This document shows positions 1-12,386 of a stretch of DNA of 64,000 bases, one piece after another. Source of the DNA: Penelope pileata (Eukaryota; Chordata; Aves; Galliformes; Cracidae); contig WBMW01005284.1 in assembly GCA_013396635.1 (NCBI GenBank), forward strand, positions 62,001 to 126,000, given 5' to 3'. The notes beneath the pieces were generated by a model, which ran no database searches, was not told where the DNA came from, and saw only the letters and a list, made by a program, of their open reading frames with translations. Within the stretch, counting starts at the first letter, position 1. Each line of letters begins with the position of its first letter. The position numbers and the translations under genes are program-made.

Positions 1-791
1 GCCTAACATTTATTTGCTGGGTAAAGAAAGTTAATTATCTAGGATTGTTGTGTGTTCCTTTTCCTTTTCCTTGATTGCTCTTCACTGGATTTTCTTCACT
101 TCTCCTTTTCTATGCCCATGCTGGAGTAGAGCTTCCTGGCCCTCACGTGGGATGGGGTGACAGCTGCTATATGACACTGTGAGATGTCACTTGCCTGTCA
201 CATCTCAAATGTTTTGTAGTTGATCGATGGTAAAAGCTGGTTGTTTTTTTTTTGTTGTTGTTTCTTTGGGTTTTTTTTGTTTTGGTTATGTCAGTGCATG
301 TGTTGAGGTGCTACTAAGTGCTACTCAGGAATGGTTAGAAAGCAGTTCCAAAGATTGGGAATCCTCAGCTTTACTCCTTGCTCTTGGAATTTTTGATCTT
401 TCCTAAGCCATTTCATGTTTTGAAATCTGCAAAAAAGAATTATTTATTATTTATTGAAAAAAGATAATAGTAGAAATGAGAGTAACCTCGGCAGCTGTGT
501 TTGTTCTAAGTCAGGACGAAACCAACGTTACAAGGAGTTTCATTTAGTGGGCAGCTTTTTCTGGGTACATAACTCAGATTATTAAATATGAAAATCAAAA
601 ATGTACTCATGAATAAAGGTGATTTCCTGAAAAAACCATCACTTTTCCCTATCTTGTTGGATCATATTCCTTTTTATTACTTCGGTTTTAGAAGTAACGT
701 TCAGGTGTTCCTGGCATAGGAATGGTAGAACTGTTAATGGCACATGGCATGTGCTATCATGATGTCAGGATATGTTTTTAAAGGCAGCTGC

Positions 792-809
792 TTTTTTTTT
801 TTTTTTTTT
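792..809. repeat. poly(T) run
   Basis: Eighteen consecutive T residues followed by AATTCC. There is no flanking SINE or LINE body, so it is more likely a simple homopolymer than a retrotransposon tail. Confidence 0.9.
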
Positions 810-1656
810 AATTCCACTGCTTTCAAATTTAATATATTTTTCTCAGAGATTATCTTGCAGTGATATACTCTAAGCAGGCTGTTTGCAGCTCTTGCAAATG
901 CTGAGGAAATGTTGCACCTTTAAGCCATAGAGCTTTGTAAGAGGCAAAATGACTGGAGCACGTGTTGTGGAAAAGGCAATTTGCTTCTGACTAAACTTTC
1001 AAGTGAGCAAAGACCATAATTATCAGAACTAGAGGCAGGGAAATCTTTACTTATTTGCTTGAGTGATTAAAGTTCAAAATGAGAAAGGGCAAGAACTTGC
1101 CTGAGTGGTAGCAGAGCTGAGGAAACCAGGTTTCGTGTCTCTTTGTATCGTATGGTGCAATCTTCAGGATGTCCACTTTTATGAACTTCAGCTGAAGTCT
1201 TTCCTGAATTTAATCCATGCTGCCCATGCTCATTCCTTGTAGTCTAGTGAAGGAGCATGCTCACACAGGGTCTCTGCCCAGTGGCTTCCCAGTCTCATAA
1301 ACACTACAGAAACTTGTATCTGCGAGATACTCTGCTTCTGCCAGCCCTGGTTAATAGTAACGCAGGTATCCAGAAGGTGTTAAGAAGAAAAAGACAGATA
1401 TGTGCAGATGTGATTCCATTCTTTGCCCTTATTTTCATTGGAGACTGAACTAGAACCTGACTTGTGTAACAAAAACAGTGGCAGAGCAGTGTTATATTTC
1501 TGTTATGGGTAGGGCTGATCGTGGTGTTTTGAGAAGACTTATGTGTTGCAGAGAAAAACAGTTCCATCAAAAGCAGAACATTCCATGAAAATACTTCACA
1601 GAAAGTACAGAGGAAATGATTGAAACAATTGATTTTCATTTCTTGTTTAACTTCAG

Positions 1657-1768
1657 GGTGCAGAAATGTTTAATTTTTGATAAGTTAAAGCGTTGTTTGA
1701 CTTTTTATAGACCTCAAAATATTGATTTATTACTACATAACTCACGAATGTTGTTAAAAGTATTCTGA
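1657..1768 (+). other. terminal-exon-like segment (unproven)
   Basis: A good splice acceptor (pyrimidine-rich stretch ending TTAACTTCAG at 1656) is followed by 36 open codons ending in TGA at 1766-1768. An AATAAA hexamer lies about 215 nt downstream, near 1980. The open frame enters in phase 2, with one base completing the previous codon. I do not recognise the peptide. A segment this length staying open after an acceptor is not rare in AT-rich DNA, and no partner exon was identified, so this is a lead only. Confidence 0.12.
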
Positions 1769-4700
1769 AATGTCAAATTGCAAAATATTATATTTGGTTA
1801 TAATGTTTGATATCACCAAAATTAGAGGGTTTTGTCATTTGAAATAGTTCATTAAGGTCCTGTGCATTTGGTGAGATTTTTAGAGCTAAGTATTGAGAAT
1901 GTTGATGTTTCTTTCTAGTTGGCTTTCTTTCTGACTTTGAAGTAAAAACAGCATTTACAATGTTAAAATTATTTGCAAAAAAAATAAATGTGGCTTTTCT
2001 GGTCACCAGTTTTAAGTGGGCTGAAGCAGGACTTCCAGGATCAGGTGGCAATTCCTGGCTACTCTTTCTTTAGCGCATACAAAATTTCTTGAATTCACTT
2101 CAGTTTGCAGAAGTATCTATTTTCAGCCTTTGATTATATAATTGGATCTAGCTGAAATACATCTTCTTTTGATCATTCCTGTTTGCATGTAATTCCTAAT
2201 CAGAATATTTTCTTCTTTCTCTTTGTTCCAAATAGTTTCTGTTGCTGCCTGACTTGTACAGGCAGAGAATTACATGTCTAATATTGATGAGCATACTCCA
2301 AACCCTGTAGGCTGTCACTCTATTGTTTAGTTGCAGGAGAAAGCTCTGGAAATTCTGTTCACTGCCTTATTACCTTTTTTTTCCCCCGTCTATAACTAAA
2401 AATAGCATTTGCAGTTCACTGAGACTGCAGCGTTAGTAAGAAACCGTGATGGTAGGTGAGAAGCCTAGATGATAGGGAAATCCTCTAGCTTGTGTATGAG
2501 GAATGTAAACCACCATGTTCTGATCCCTCTTAGATTCTCAGAATCATAGGGAATCAGTGGATGCTAATAGAGGTAAAAATTCGTTGGCATTCTAGACAGC
2601 TCTCTGGGATTAAAGGTGCTGTACCCATTTTTTATCCAAAGATGATCTTTCCTGTGATCAGGAGTACAACCTATCAGAAATTTGTGGAGAAAACAAGTTT
2701 TTTTTTGTTAGAAGTCAGAAATGAGAGCTCACTGAGATCAGCAAGTTTTCATTTTAATGTATCACTTCTAATGAGAAGAGATGTTCTAGGCTGGGATAGA
2801 ATCGTGGCATTAGCAGGCAGCATGCCTCTGTGCAGAAGTCAGTCATCCTGATACAAAGGATGCTGCAACCCAGGGGCTGTAACACACCTGGTTAATCTTG
2901 GTTTTCATCAAACCATTTTTTTCGAACAAAGTGTTTTTATTGATGAGATGGAAAATTTAGGGGAAACCAATAGAAGAAGACAACCCCAGCGACAAGTTTT
3001 GAAGTCAGAAGACTGTGGAAATGTGGACTTTGTGTTCTTCTGCGCAGATCAGAATATGCTCTGTAGCATTCCATGGAAACATGAGAAATGGAACAAGCTG
3101 CAGTGAAAGCAAAATATGTGTTTTTTTGTTGTAGTGAAATGAAGTGCCTCATACTTAAGAAATTATTATTGTTTCAGCGTTTTAATACTCCTCTAGGGTG
3201 TATGCTTTGACTAAAATGCTTTTTGTTTGTTATTCAGCATCCCCAAAAATTGAGGAATACTTTGAAAGTGGAGGCTGTGTGTAAAGGAAAGAAAGTGAAG
3301 GCTCCATAATGCAGAGAGAGAGGCGGTGTGGAAGCAGAAAGCACTTGAAATCATCTTAGTGTTGTGGAACATAGCAAGAAAACAAGTTGATAACTTATTC
3401 CATTGTGCCTATGGCTCCTATGCTGTCAATCAAAACAGAACCAATAAAACTATACGCTAATCTGCCTGGATGCCAGAGGGAGAGTTTATTTTCTTTTTAT
3501 CCAAAAAATGTGTTAATTCCCTGCCATCCTGACAGTACCATCCTCTAGGTTGTGCCTTGCATCACTGTCTGGCTTTCTTCCATACAATATTGACTGCAGA
3601 TTCCTTGGCATTTACCACTGTAATTTCACAACTTGTAAAATGTAATCTGCAGAGAAACTGATATTACTTCTGTATTGGCTGTTCTGGGAACTCTCTGTTA
3701 CCAGCTGTGAGGCTGAAAGGACAGAGTATCAACTTCTGACATCTAAAGGAGAAAATAGGATACAAATCATAAATCATTGGTAAAGATATAGCTGGCATGT
3801 GAAGAGTATTGTCCTGTGGTATCAGGGAGAGTGATGAAGCTTACCTATTGTTTTGATACATTTCCTAGAAGCTATAGTGTGTGTGTATCTGTGCAGCAAA
3901 ACCTTTAGGCCCCAGTAGGGGCTGAATGGAAGCGTTAACACAGCTGTGCAAGTGGCTGTGCTAACACTTAAACATGAGGGATAGCCAGGAGACCAGTGGT
4001 TCAGCTTGGTCCTTGCTGTACGTGGTGGGACAGGTATTAACACAGTATCTAATTTTAGACAGTTTTGGTTTGGATAAAATGAAACCAGTGGTAGTCTCAG
4101 CCTTAATTAATCATGCAGTGCTGTCCAAGAAAATCCAGAGGGTAGAAAGTGGAATCTGTGAAGGAAGAGCTGCAGATTTCTTTGCTTGGTCCCTGGCAAT
4201 GCAGTGTGTATGGAAGAGGTTTTCTCACACCTTCCTATTCATGCTGTCTTCCCCTCTAAGTGGGAACCAACCACAGCCATGTAGAAAGATGCTGTACTGA
4301 TATTAAAGCAACAAAAAAAGAATAGTGGATTGGAAATGGATAAGGCATTTATGACACATTAGTGGTAAGGGAAATTCTGGTGCGAGAAGAAGCTGCAATA
4401 TTTCGATGCTGCAAGAGAACAGATTGCACAGGGTGTGTTTACATCACTGTAATGCTAACATAATAACTGGACCGGCTATATTGGATGTGCTTCAGATTTA
4501 GACTGAAAAACCATAAGGGGAAGTCTTGTCTTATGTAGTTCAAGGACAGGGCAGCAAGGGCAGAATATAAAGTTGAAGACAAGTTCTTCTGAACACATGT
4601 AGACTGGAAATCATACCAAATATTAAAAGCTATTTATAGTTGCAGAAGCACTGTACTTGCAAGTATTCTAGGAGATTCTCACTGTCACTTAAAGGAAATC

Positions 4701-5230
4701 ATACTAGAAAAAATGCATTCTATGTCAGCATCACAAATACATCACATCTTTGGCACTTGCTATATTCTACAGATTTTTGCTTACTGCGACACAAGGAGTT
4801 TGAGGAAAAGCATGATTTATGGTTATGATCATACTCTGACCACTCCTTTTTTGAAAGATGCCATGACAGAAACAGACTGGAGAGACATTCTTTGTCTGAC
4901 AAGAAACAGTCTTAGAAGAATCAGTAGTTTTCTGAAGGGAAGCCCAACAGTTATGTCTCAAATACAAGGTGACAATTTAAAACCAGGGAAAACAACCAAC
5001 GAGATGCAGACAAGCATTTGCAGTGTTGTTTCACTAGACTCCTCAACCATGTAACGGTGACAATGATCTCTTTGGCTTTCTTGTTTTTTAAAAGCCACAG
5101 TGACAGGAGACAAAACAGATACAGAAATCTATACAACGAATAAGAACAGAGAGACTCTGCTATGTAACCGCACAAACAAATCACAATATTTAAGTAGAAT
5201 AGAATTAGAGAACAATTTAAGCTGATCAGA

Positions 5231-5398
5231 CACTCATGTTCGTTGCTGGTGAAAATGCGTAGCTAATGGTGGTGATTATGTCTAAAAGTAGCATTCTGTA
5301 GCTGAGAATTTGCTCTATCAAACAATGTTATTGTGCTCTTTGTGGCAGCTGTAGTTTCCACAGAAATGATTAGGAGGCATTACTTTCGGAGCAACCTA
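5231..5398 (+). mobile_element. mariner-derived fragment, 3' end only
   Basis: This piece of about 168 bp ends in AGGAGGCATTACTTTCGGAG, the terminal inverted repeat shared with the elements at 7.4 and 16.0 kb. The preceding sequence matches the AT-rich end of both other copies, including GAGAATTTGCTCTATCAAA and the TAGTTTCCA motif before the terminus. The other terminal repeat and the GC-rich core are absent, so the copy is truncated on its left side. It has the same orientation as the copy at 7367-7906. Assignment to the Galluhop/Mariner_GG group rests on terminus resemblance and memory of the family. Confidence 0.8.
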
Positions 5399-7366
5399 CT
5401 TACTCCTTATGGCGTTAACTGCTGGTCACTGCAATGGTGATGTAGAAAGAACCTTTCTTCCTGGTCCTGAGCAGGAAGCTTAACTTCATTAAGTGATACG
5501 TTTCTAGTCAAAAATTTTAAATAAAACATTCACAGTGCAATCTTTACCAGCATGAATCGTTAGGTGTGAGAGTTTTTTCTGTAATGCAGACAGCCACGAC
5601 TGACACAAATGTGGGTACCTTAACATGCTGTTCTTGTCACTGTTTCTTAGGGTACACAGGGACATTATATTGTCTGTGGATACATGGCTTGTTGTTTGCA
5701 TCACTGAATGTTAGAGATGAGATAATTTTGATGACTATGCAGCTAATCTGATTGTTAAAATGAGTTTCTTGGGTCCATAAATTAGAAGTGGCACTCTGAG
5801 GCCTGAGAGCTCAACTAAGCAGGGGACAAAGGTAATTTTTGAACTGAGATTTAAAGCATTATACAATAATTAACTGAAGTTGCAGATCTTAATTGCTTTT
5901 ATTCAGCACAGCGGTTAGGTGAAGTCACTGATGTATGCAGTCCCTGGGTGTAATGACCAAGAGCTGAATCCAGTTCTTTGTTTGCTAGCTCTTCTCATGG
6001 CATCAGCTACTGTAGTACTAGATAGTTACAGCTGTCCTCATGACGTTTTCAATTTTCAAAGTCAGATGACTTTCAGTTGGACTCACCTTATCTATGATCT
6101 CTGTGGCTATCTGTGGGGATCTGTGATGTGGACAACTGAGCATATCCTCATAATTTTATTTGAGGATGGCATTCCTTTTTATTTTTCCTTGGTTGGAAAG
6201 TTACCTTTTCAGAGGTAAGGCTACCAAAGGCTCCTTTCCTGGAGTTTTAGGATACTTGTTCTACGAAGCAAACGACTGCTACGTATTCTGCTGCTCCTAC
6301 ATTGAGAACTGTTCTGGATCCTGTCTGGGTGTACCACCTGTAAATAGAATTTCCTTCTGAGCCGTGTGGAATGACCAGGTTTCACGCTGTGATTTGTTGT
6401 GATCTCAGGGGCTACTTTTCACACCAGGTAACTAACATGAAATCATAATGCTGTTCCGGCACAGCACAAACACAAACAAGCGAAACACAACAACCAAATC
6501 CAGTCATGCTTCCTTCTGTTTGTGACCAGGGTAAATGTCACTTGGTTATCTACTTCATGGCTAGCACTTATCAACTTACCTCATTGAATCTAATCCTGCC
6601 CTCAGAGCTCAACAAAACGTAGCCAGATAGACTACGTGGTATGTTAATATTACCTTGTCGTGTAAATAGTCAGGGGATTTCCTGTCTTATAGGAGTTTCC
6701 AGCTGTTTAGTTTTGGTTTTAGTCTTACTTGGGCATCAGAAATAGACGATGGAGGAGAATAGAACTTTTTGAGATTTAAACGAACCTCAGTGGGGTGAGA
6801 AGTGGAGGAAATTGAATCATGACACTTATTCATGTGTGTTCAGGTTTGCTCAACCATAATTAAAAATGCTAATTGGTTTGCGTTAGTTTTTTATGTAAAA
6901 CAGAAACTGCACATCTTTTCCACACTATTTGTAATGTAGTGATGCCAATAGTGTATGTATTTAATTGAGCCTCCGGTTGGATGCAGTCCAAGACCCTGCT
7001 GGAGAACAGTTAGAGGAAGGACTTCTATGAATAAACTAGATTGCTGGTAACGTTTCTATTCTCACTTTCTGAAAGGTTTGCAATTACTTCATCTCCTTCA
7101 TTCAAGCTACCTCGGTAAAGGTCAGGAAAAAAAGTGTTTTTCTGTGGGGAGAGAAGGTTGTCTTGTGAGGTTTCTTTGGACAGGAATTTAATCTCAATGA
7201 CAAACAGTTCTTTGCTGATCGGAGGGGAAGAAAAGAGCTAACGGTTCAATTAGGGATGAACAAATGCTACCAGGAAGAAAATGAGAGTTTGTTCAATTCA
7301 TCTGATGTGCATTACTTGAACAGAGTTCAGTGATTGCTGTTAATGCTAAACTCCATGTACCCGAGG
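5399..7366. other. AT-rich non-coding stretch
   Basis: No family recognised. A plus-strand frame at 5919-6218 is open for 99 codons and runs into a good donor-like GAG/GTAAGG at 6212-6220, but no convincing acceptor or known protein similarity was seen. It is treated as a chance open frame. Confidence 0.5.
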
Positions 7367-7906
7367 GCTGCTCCGAAAGCAATGCCTCCTATGTTGTGCT
7401 GTCAGCCCACGCTGCCAGAGGCGGATGTTGGTGGGATGGCAGCAGAGCTGAACCTTCCCCCCCATCTCCCGTCCCATGCTGTGGCCGTGTGACAGATGGC
7501 AGCAGAGGGGCACTCTGACCCCATGGCCTCTGACATGGGCGTGCGGATGGAGCCCAGGGGGGAACTGAATTCCTCCGTGGGGAAACAATGGCACCCACTG
7601 ACATTCATGGACGCTGCTGAACGCTGCTGGAGCCCAACCAGTGGCTGTGAGCACAGGGAGGGGTGGGGGTGCCTGCCAGCAGTGGTGACAGCGGCAGTGG
7701 GGCACCTCCAATGGGGCAGATTGTTACGAGCACGGCACGCAGCTCTTGTTCATCACTGGTGGAAATGCAGAGCTCATGGTGGTGGCTGCGTTGAAAAAAG
7801 AATGCTTTGTAACTGAGAATTTCCTCTATCAAATGATGTTGTTGTGCTTTTTCTGTCTGCAGTAGTTTCCATGAAAATAATTAGGAGGCATTACTTTTGG
7901 AGCGAC
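7367..7906 (+). mobile_element. non-autonomous mariner element with GC-rich core
   Basis: The left end CTCCGAAAGCAATGCCTCCT and right end AGGAGGCATTACTTTTGGAG are near-perfect inverted repeats of about 20 bp, roughly 540 bp apart. The left 340 bp or so is GC-rich and includes a run of eight or nine C residues around 7456. The right 170 bp is AT-rich and matches the fragment at 5231-5398. The element is far shorter than an autonomous mariner (about 1.3 kb) and cannot encode a transposase. Several overlapping frames of 60-120 codons on both strands are incidental to the GC-rich core. The copy at 16041-16587 shares the core in the opposite orientation. Confidence 0.85.
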
Positions 7907-8821
7907 TGGAGTGTGTTTCTGAGATCTTTAGTGGGCTATTTTGGCTACCCTGGATCTCATTCAACACTGCATTCTCTCTGAGCTTGTCAATTTTGGGATT
8001 TGTTAGGCATCTTTCATTTATATTTAAGTCCATTAATACCATTTCCTGGTGATTTGTTCACATTTGGCTCTTGACATTTTTTTGTAAGGCAAAATACCTT
8101 CATCGTCCTTTCACTGGCCAATGTCCTTGGCAATAAATATGGGAAATGCCAGCGAGATGTGGGAGATGTGCTTTTGAGTTCCACACTGAATTACGGTGCT
8201 TTGTGTTTATGTATTTTGAAACTCACAGCAATTTCTTAACTATAGCTCTTCGTATATCCTCAACTTCAGTAGAGTAAATGAGCTGCCAGACTGAGATTAC
8301 TCTCGCACTTCTTTGACTTTTTTGAGGGGAAAAGGAAACCGCCTGATAATATGGAAGACGATATGCCATTTTCCCCTATTAGCAGTATAGAATGGAAACT
8401 GAAATGAAAGGAACTTCCCTCATCGGAACCACTAGCATACCCAGCCATAGTTCCTAAGGCCAAAGAGGGAACTCATATTTAAATGTGCATCAGTTTTGGA
8501 TGTCTACCCAAGTGTGGATTTGGGTTTGAATTGTCCAGTTGATGGAGCTACTTTGTGAAGCAGTACAGTCCCTGAGAAGATATTTTTTGTACTTGGGTCT
8601 TCAAACAACCTAAGACAGATTTTCCATCTTCCACTCTAATCATTGGGAGTGTGAGTTATCTTGCTGTAACCATAAAAATGTCGTATCTCAGCAACTAGCT
8701 CAGGCTTCCTTTTAGTCAGGTATAACTTACAGCAAGTGATCATTCTCTTTTTAAGATATATGGAGCACATTCCCTTTAGAAATGCCCATTTGTCTATACG
8801 GACTATGGAAGAGAAACTGGT

Positions 8822-8863
8822 ATTTGTCTAGTTTGTCTAGATTTGTCGAGTATTTGTCTCGAT
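8822..8863. repeat. short tandem repeat, period about 10 bp
   Basis: Roughly four diverged units of ATTTGTCTAG, with variants TTTGTCTAG, ATTTGTCGAG and ATTTGTCTCG. Unit boundaries are imperfect, so the array appears old or short-lived. Confidence 0.65.
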
Positions 8864-9442
8864 TTTAAGGCATGGGGATGTACTCCTGTGTGATTCGGGG
8901 CTCTACCATAAGTTACTCTGAGATATTGGATGATATCTAAATGTTTATTTTATATCATTGTTAGCATGAATCCGGTGGTTTAGTAAGTTCCATGATCATA
9001 AAATCCTGCATCATTGCAGAATTTAAGGGGAAATATATTTATACAGATTCTGACTGTTTTGTTTTTGTGTGTGTGCTCTTTCAACACAATTTCCACAGGA
9101 CTAGCCTGCTAAAGAATAATAAGTAGACTTTCCATATATCAGGGTGATCTTTAAAGATTGAAAAAAGGACCTTTCATATTAAGGTTGTTACTTGAGACTT
9201 AAAAATAACTTTCTGCTAAAGTTCTAGGGTGTAATGTTTTTCGGAATTGCTGTTTTATTGAATTTCTCTTAAAGATAGAATGGAAGAATTTTATCCTAGT
9301 GATAAAAATATAGATTTTATTTTTCTAGCTGTGAGTGCTTCTAAAAATACAATAAAACTGTCCTATCTGCTGAAATGTAGTTTCCTAAGGCACTAGAATT
9401 GTTACTTCTAATCTTTTACTTGCTCATGTCAAGTGTTTTGTC

Positions 9443-9600
9443 CGCCAGAACCCCCAAGTCCTTCCCTGCATGGCTGTTGGCAGTGAGTCCTTCTCCCAGG
9501 CTGTGCATGGCTGGGATTTATTTTGACTGCAGGGAGCCTCATTTAGGATCCTGCTCCGAGTTCACACCCAGCTAAGCCCACCTTTTTGGTCATTTTTAGA
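9443..9600. mobile_element. possible degraded CR1-like avian repeat
   Basis: The segment is GC-richer than its flanks and contains CCCCCAAGTCCTTCCCTGC followed by a CCCAGGCTGT block. This resembles, from memory, a very common avian interspersed repeat with the order 'CCCCAAGTCCTT...CCCAGCCTGTA'. The match is diverged, and neither end nor orientation could be fixed. A repeat-library search would settle it; it could also be unique sequence. Confidence 0.3.
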
Positions 9601-11970
9601 CAGATGCAGGTGTTAACCACCTAATCTACTTGGACCACTTGGTTAGGTTCTTAAATTAAGATCAGCAGTTGTACCTGGCTCTTCATGTTAAAGTCTGTGT
9701 TGTTGTGTCTTTGTTAATGGCATCTAAACTAGCCAGATTAAATTCAGTCTGGCTGTCTGCACACACTGCAAACATCCATTTGCAAAGTGACCACCCTAAG
9801 TTATGGAGGTCTCTGAGAGCTCTTTGTGGGCTATTCTGCTGCTGCAGACTGTGAATTTCTTCAGAGCTCTCACTTTGTTGCTATCTCTCCAGCTCTTTCA
9901 TGTGGCAAACTTTAGATGCTGTAAATTATTCTTGGGGGATCCTAGAGAGTTAGATTTCCCTTGGATAAAGCTGGCTTTTGTGAACCTATTTTCTGTGGGT
10001 GAAATTTGGCAAAACAGTATTGATTTAATCTGTATTGAGTTCCACAGAAGTGGCCGACTTATTTGACATTCATATATGAGTCTGCATTTGCAAGAAGTTT
10101 ATTTCAGATTATTTCAGGTTATATAAATGTTTACTTCAGCCTTTCCCAGAAATTGGCTATCTTTCATTTCAAGCAGGTAGCTTTATTCTCATCTATTCCA
10201 TTTAAACAATTGAATTAACCCTAGCTAGAAACATATTTTATTTGTACATTTGGCAGCAAAATCTGATTAAGTTACTTTGGGTGTATGCAGTGCCTATGAT
10301 TTTAGGCAGTTCACCTCTACCTTCTTGTTATCTATGTATTGCCCATGAGATGATGTTACTTTGTGAGGCAGTTGCATGAAGAGGAGACCACTCTCAGTTG
10401 CTCACTGTTGAGTCTTTCTCTTAGGATTGCTATGGTAAATGCTTCTATAGCCTTTCCTGAATGTGGTTCTCATAAAATGATTCAGTTTACTTAAATGACT
10501 GCAATTTTTAACCATGGTGGAGATAAATTGCATGTACATGCTGGCAGTTTGTTGGCAGTAACCCCTGCTGACTGCAGCACTGTATCAAGATGAGGGTAGA
10601 AACCTCCCTACATTTGCTGTGCTGTGCGTAGGATAACCCACAGCTTTTGTTTGTTAGCACTTAAATTTAAATGACGATATAATATTTATAAAAGTATTCA
10701 TTGTGCTTATATTTTTGGAAGCAAAAGTTCGTGTCATCATATTCTTCTGTTTTATTCATGACAATGTGTTTAAAGCAAGCTATAAAACACGGAATTATTT
10801 CCTTTTTAATTTAATATTCGAAGTAATTTTTGGGGAACAAAGAAATAGTGTAAAAGGTGTACTTTGGCAATTTCTGGGGAGGGAAAGAGCTGAAGGCATG
10901 AATACTGGAAATAATTCTGTAGTAACAGAACAACTGTGGTTGCTCTTTAACTGAGAAGCCATTTGTATGACGGGCTAACGAACAGGTATCTAGGGCAAAC
11001 ATCAGATGATCAGCATGTATGTATGGACCTCAGGTGTCTGCTGTAAAACTATTAATTTGTTGACTTTTTCTGTCCATAATATATGAACAAATCAAAAAAG
11101 TAATTATTAATTTTAAATGAAAGTTTCTACTTTCAAGAATTTAGTTCTTGAATAGCTTTCAGTTCAAAACAAACAACCAAAAAAACCCAGAAATATAGAA
11201 GCAGTGTTCGATAACCTGAAACTGTACACAGAGTGAGATTCTAGTCTATGGACCACGTAGATAATCCAAGGAAATCTCTGAATTCTGGAAAATTTTGAGC
11301 AAAGGAAACTGTAGAAATTTCCCAAATTCATTTTGATTTTCTTATTTAGAAGATGATCTTGAATCAGTCGTGGGCCACTTTTTAAATCTGTGCAGATAAC
11401 TTCTTAGTTTTGGATATTTTTCTCTAGGCATCCTTCCTGACATTGGTGAAATCGTATAAATTGCAGGTAAAAACTGAAAAAATGAACACTTGTTTCTCGA
11501 GTTAGTTCACAATAGGCAAGAGCTCTTTGTAGAACTTTACTTGTGAGAAAAGGGCATGTTTTCTTCAGCCATCAGTATAGTCTGCCTGTAAATTAAAATA
11601 TATAGTTGAGTTATATGGACAAGCAGTGCCCTTGTCATGCTGTCATGCATGTTCTTCTCGAAACAGTCCTTTGTTTATACAGAAAGACTCAAGTGCTTGT
11701 TTGAATGAAAGTTTGCTATTAGAGATAATCTACAAGTCTTGTAGTATATAGCAGCCAAGAAATTCCAAGGACTTCCAGGATATTGTAAGCTTTGCAGGAC
11801 TCCCAAAACCACATATACTTTATTCTTGAGGTGACAATTTGGTGTATGGCTAATTAAAGTTGTTTATAACTTCACAAAAACATATCAGGAAATAGAATGC
11901 CAGTGGAACATGCTTATTTTTCCTTATACAGTGGAAGATCTTAGTCAAACATATTTTACAAGTATCTGAT

Positions 11971-12032
11971 GCTTGGAACTTGATGATCCTTGGGGTCCCT
12001 TCCAGCCCTGGCCGTTCTGTGATTGTATGATG
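11971..12032 (+). mobile_element. CR1 LINE 3'-end remnant
   Basis: The sequence carries the CR1 3'-UTR signature: TTGATGATCCTTGGGGTCCC, then TTCCAGCCCTGGCCGTTCTG, ending in tail units GTGATTGTATGATG with no poly(A). Only about 60 bp remain, as is usual for 5'-truncated CR1 insertions. Non-coding and inactive. Confidence 0.85.
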
Positions 12033-12257
12033 ATTAACACTGTAAGGTTTTTAAATGACTGCAAAGCTAATTTATTTGTTGTACAATGTCATTGGCAGAT
12101 TTAAGTCAGGGGCATGGGGAACTTACAAAAATCTCAAAAAAAAAATTAGGAAGTAATTGCTCTATGGAAGGTGATTAAAAATACTTTCTAAATAATCTGT
12201 GCCATTTTGAAAAAAGCTGCTTAGAAATGCCATTTGTGTACGTGGAGATGGGCTGGA

Positions 12258-12386
12258 ATGCACTTGTAACTGCTGGCCATTAGCACAGCTGTCTGTCCAG
12301 CTGCAGAGTCCCAGTGGTGTTGTGCTCAGTTGGCTGCTCGGACTTTTGATTGTGGCGGATGCACATGTAAGTGCTGGCCACTAGCA
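12258..12386 (+). repeat. imperfect direct repeat, 28-bp units 101 bp apart
   Basis: Units at 12258-12285 and 12359-12386 share ATGCAC-TGTAA-TGCTGGCCA-TAGCA with three single-base differences. The spacer is not itself repeated. The region is slightly GC-richer than its flanks. No known family recognised. Confidence 0.7.

Larger units (their letters stand above)
1..5230. other. AT-rich non-coding stretch
   Basis: No recognisable gene or repeat family was seen here. All reading frames are short and broken by frequent stops. The stretch holds a T/G-rich low-complexity patch around 241-285 and an 18-nt poly(T) run at 792-809. A terminal-exon-like segment at 1657-1768 is listed separately. A CR1-tail-like string near 2538-2552 is too short to call. 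Confidence 0.6.
7907..11970. other. AT-rich non-coding stretch with one possible old repeat
   Basis: Mostly unique-looking DNA. It holds a short minisatellite at 8822-8863 and a GC-richer, repeat-like patch at 9443-9600, listed separately. No exon with convincing splice signals was seen. Confidence 0.55.

Noticed and set aside
2536..2560. CAGAATCATAGG as a minus-strand CR1 tail
   Set aside because: The TTGGAAGGGACC element that should follow a reverse CR1 tail is absent, and a dozen bases is too short.
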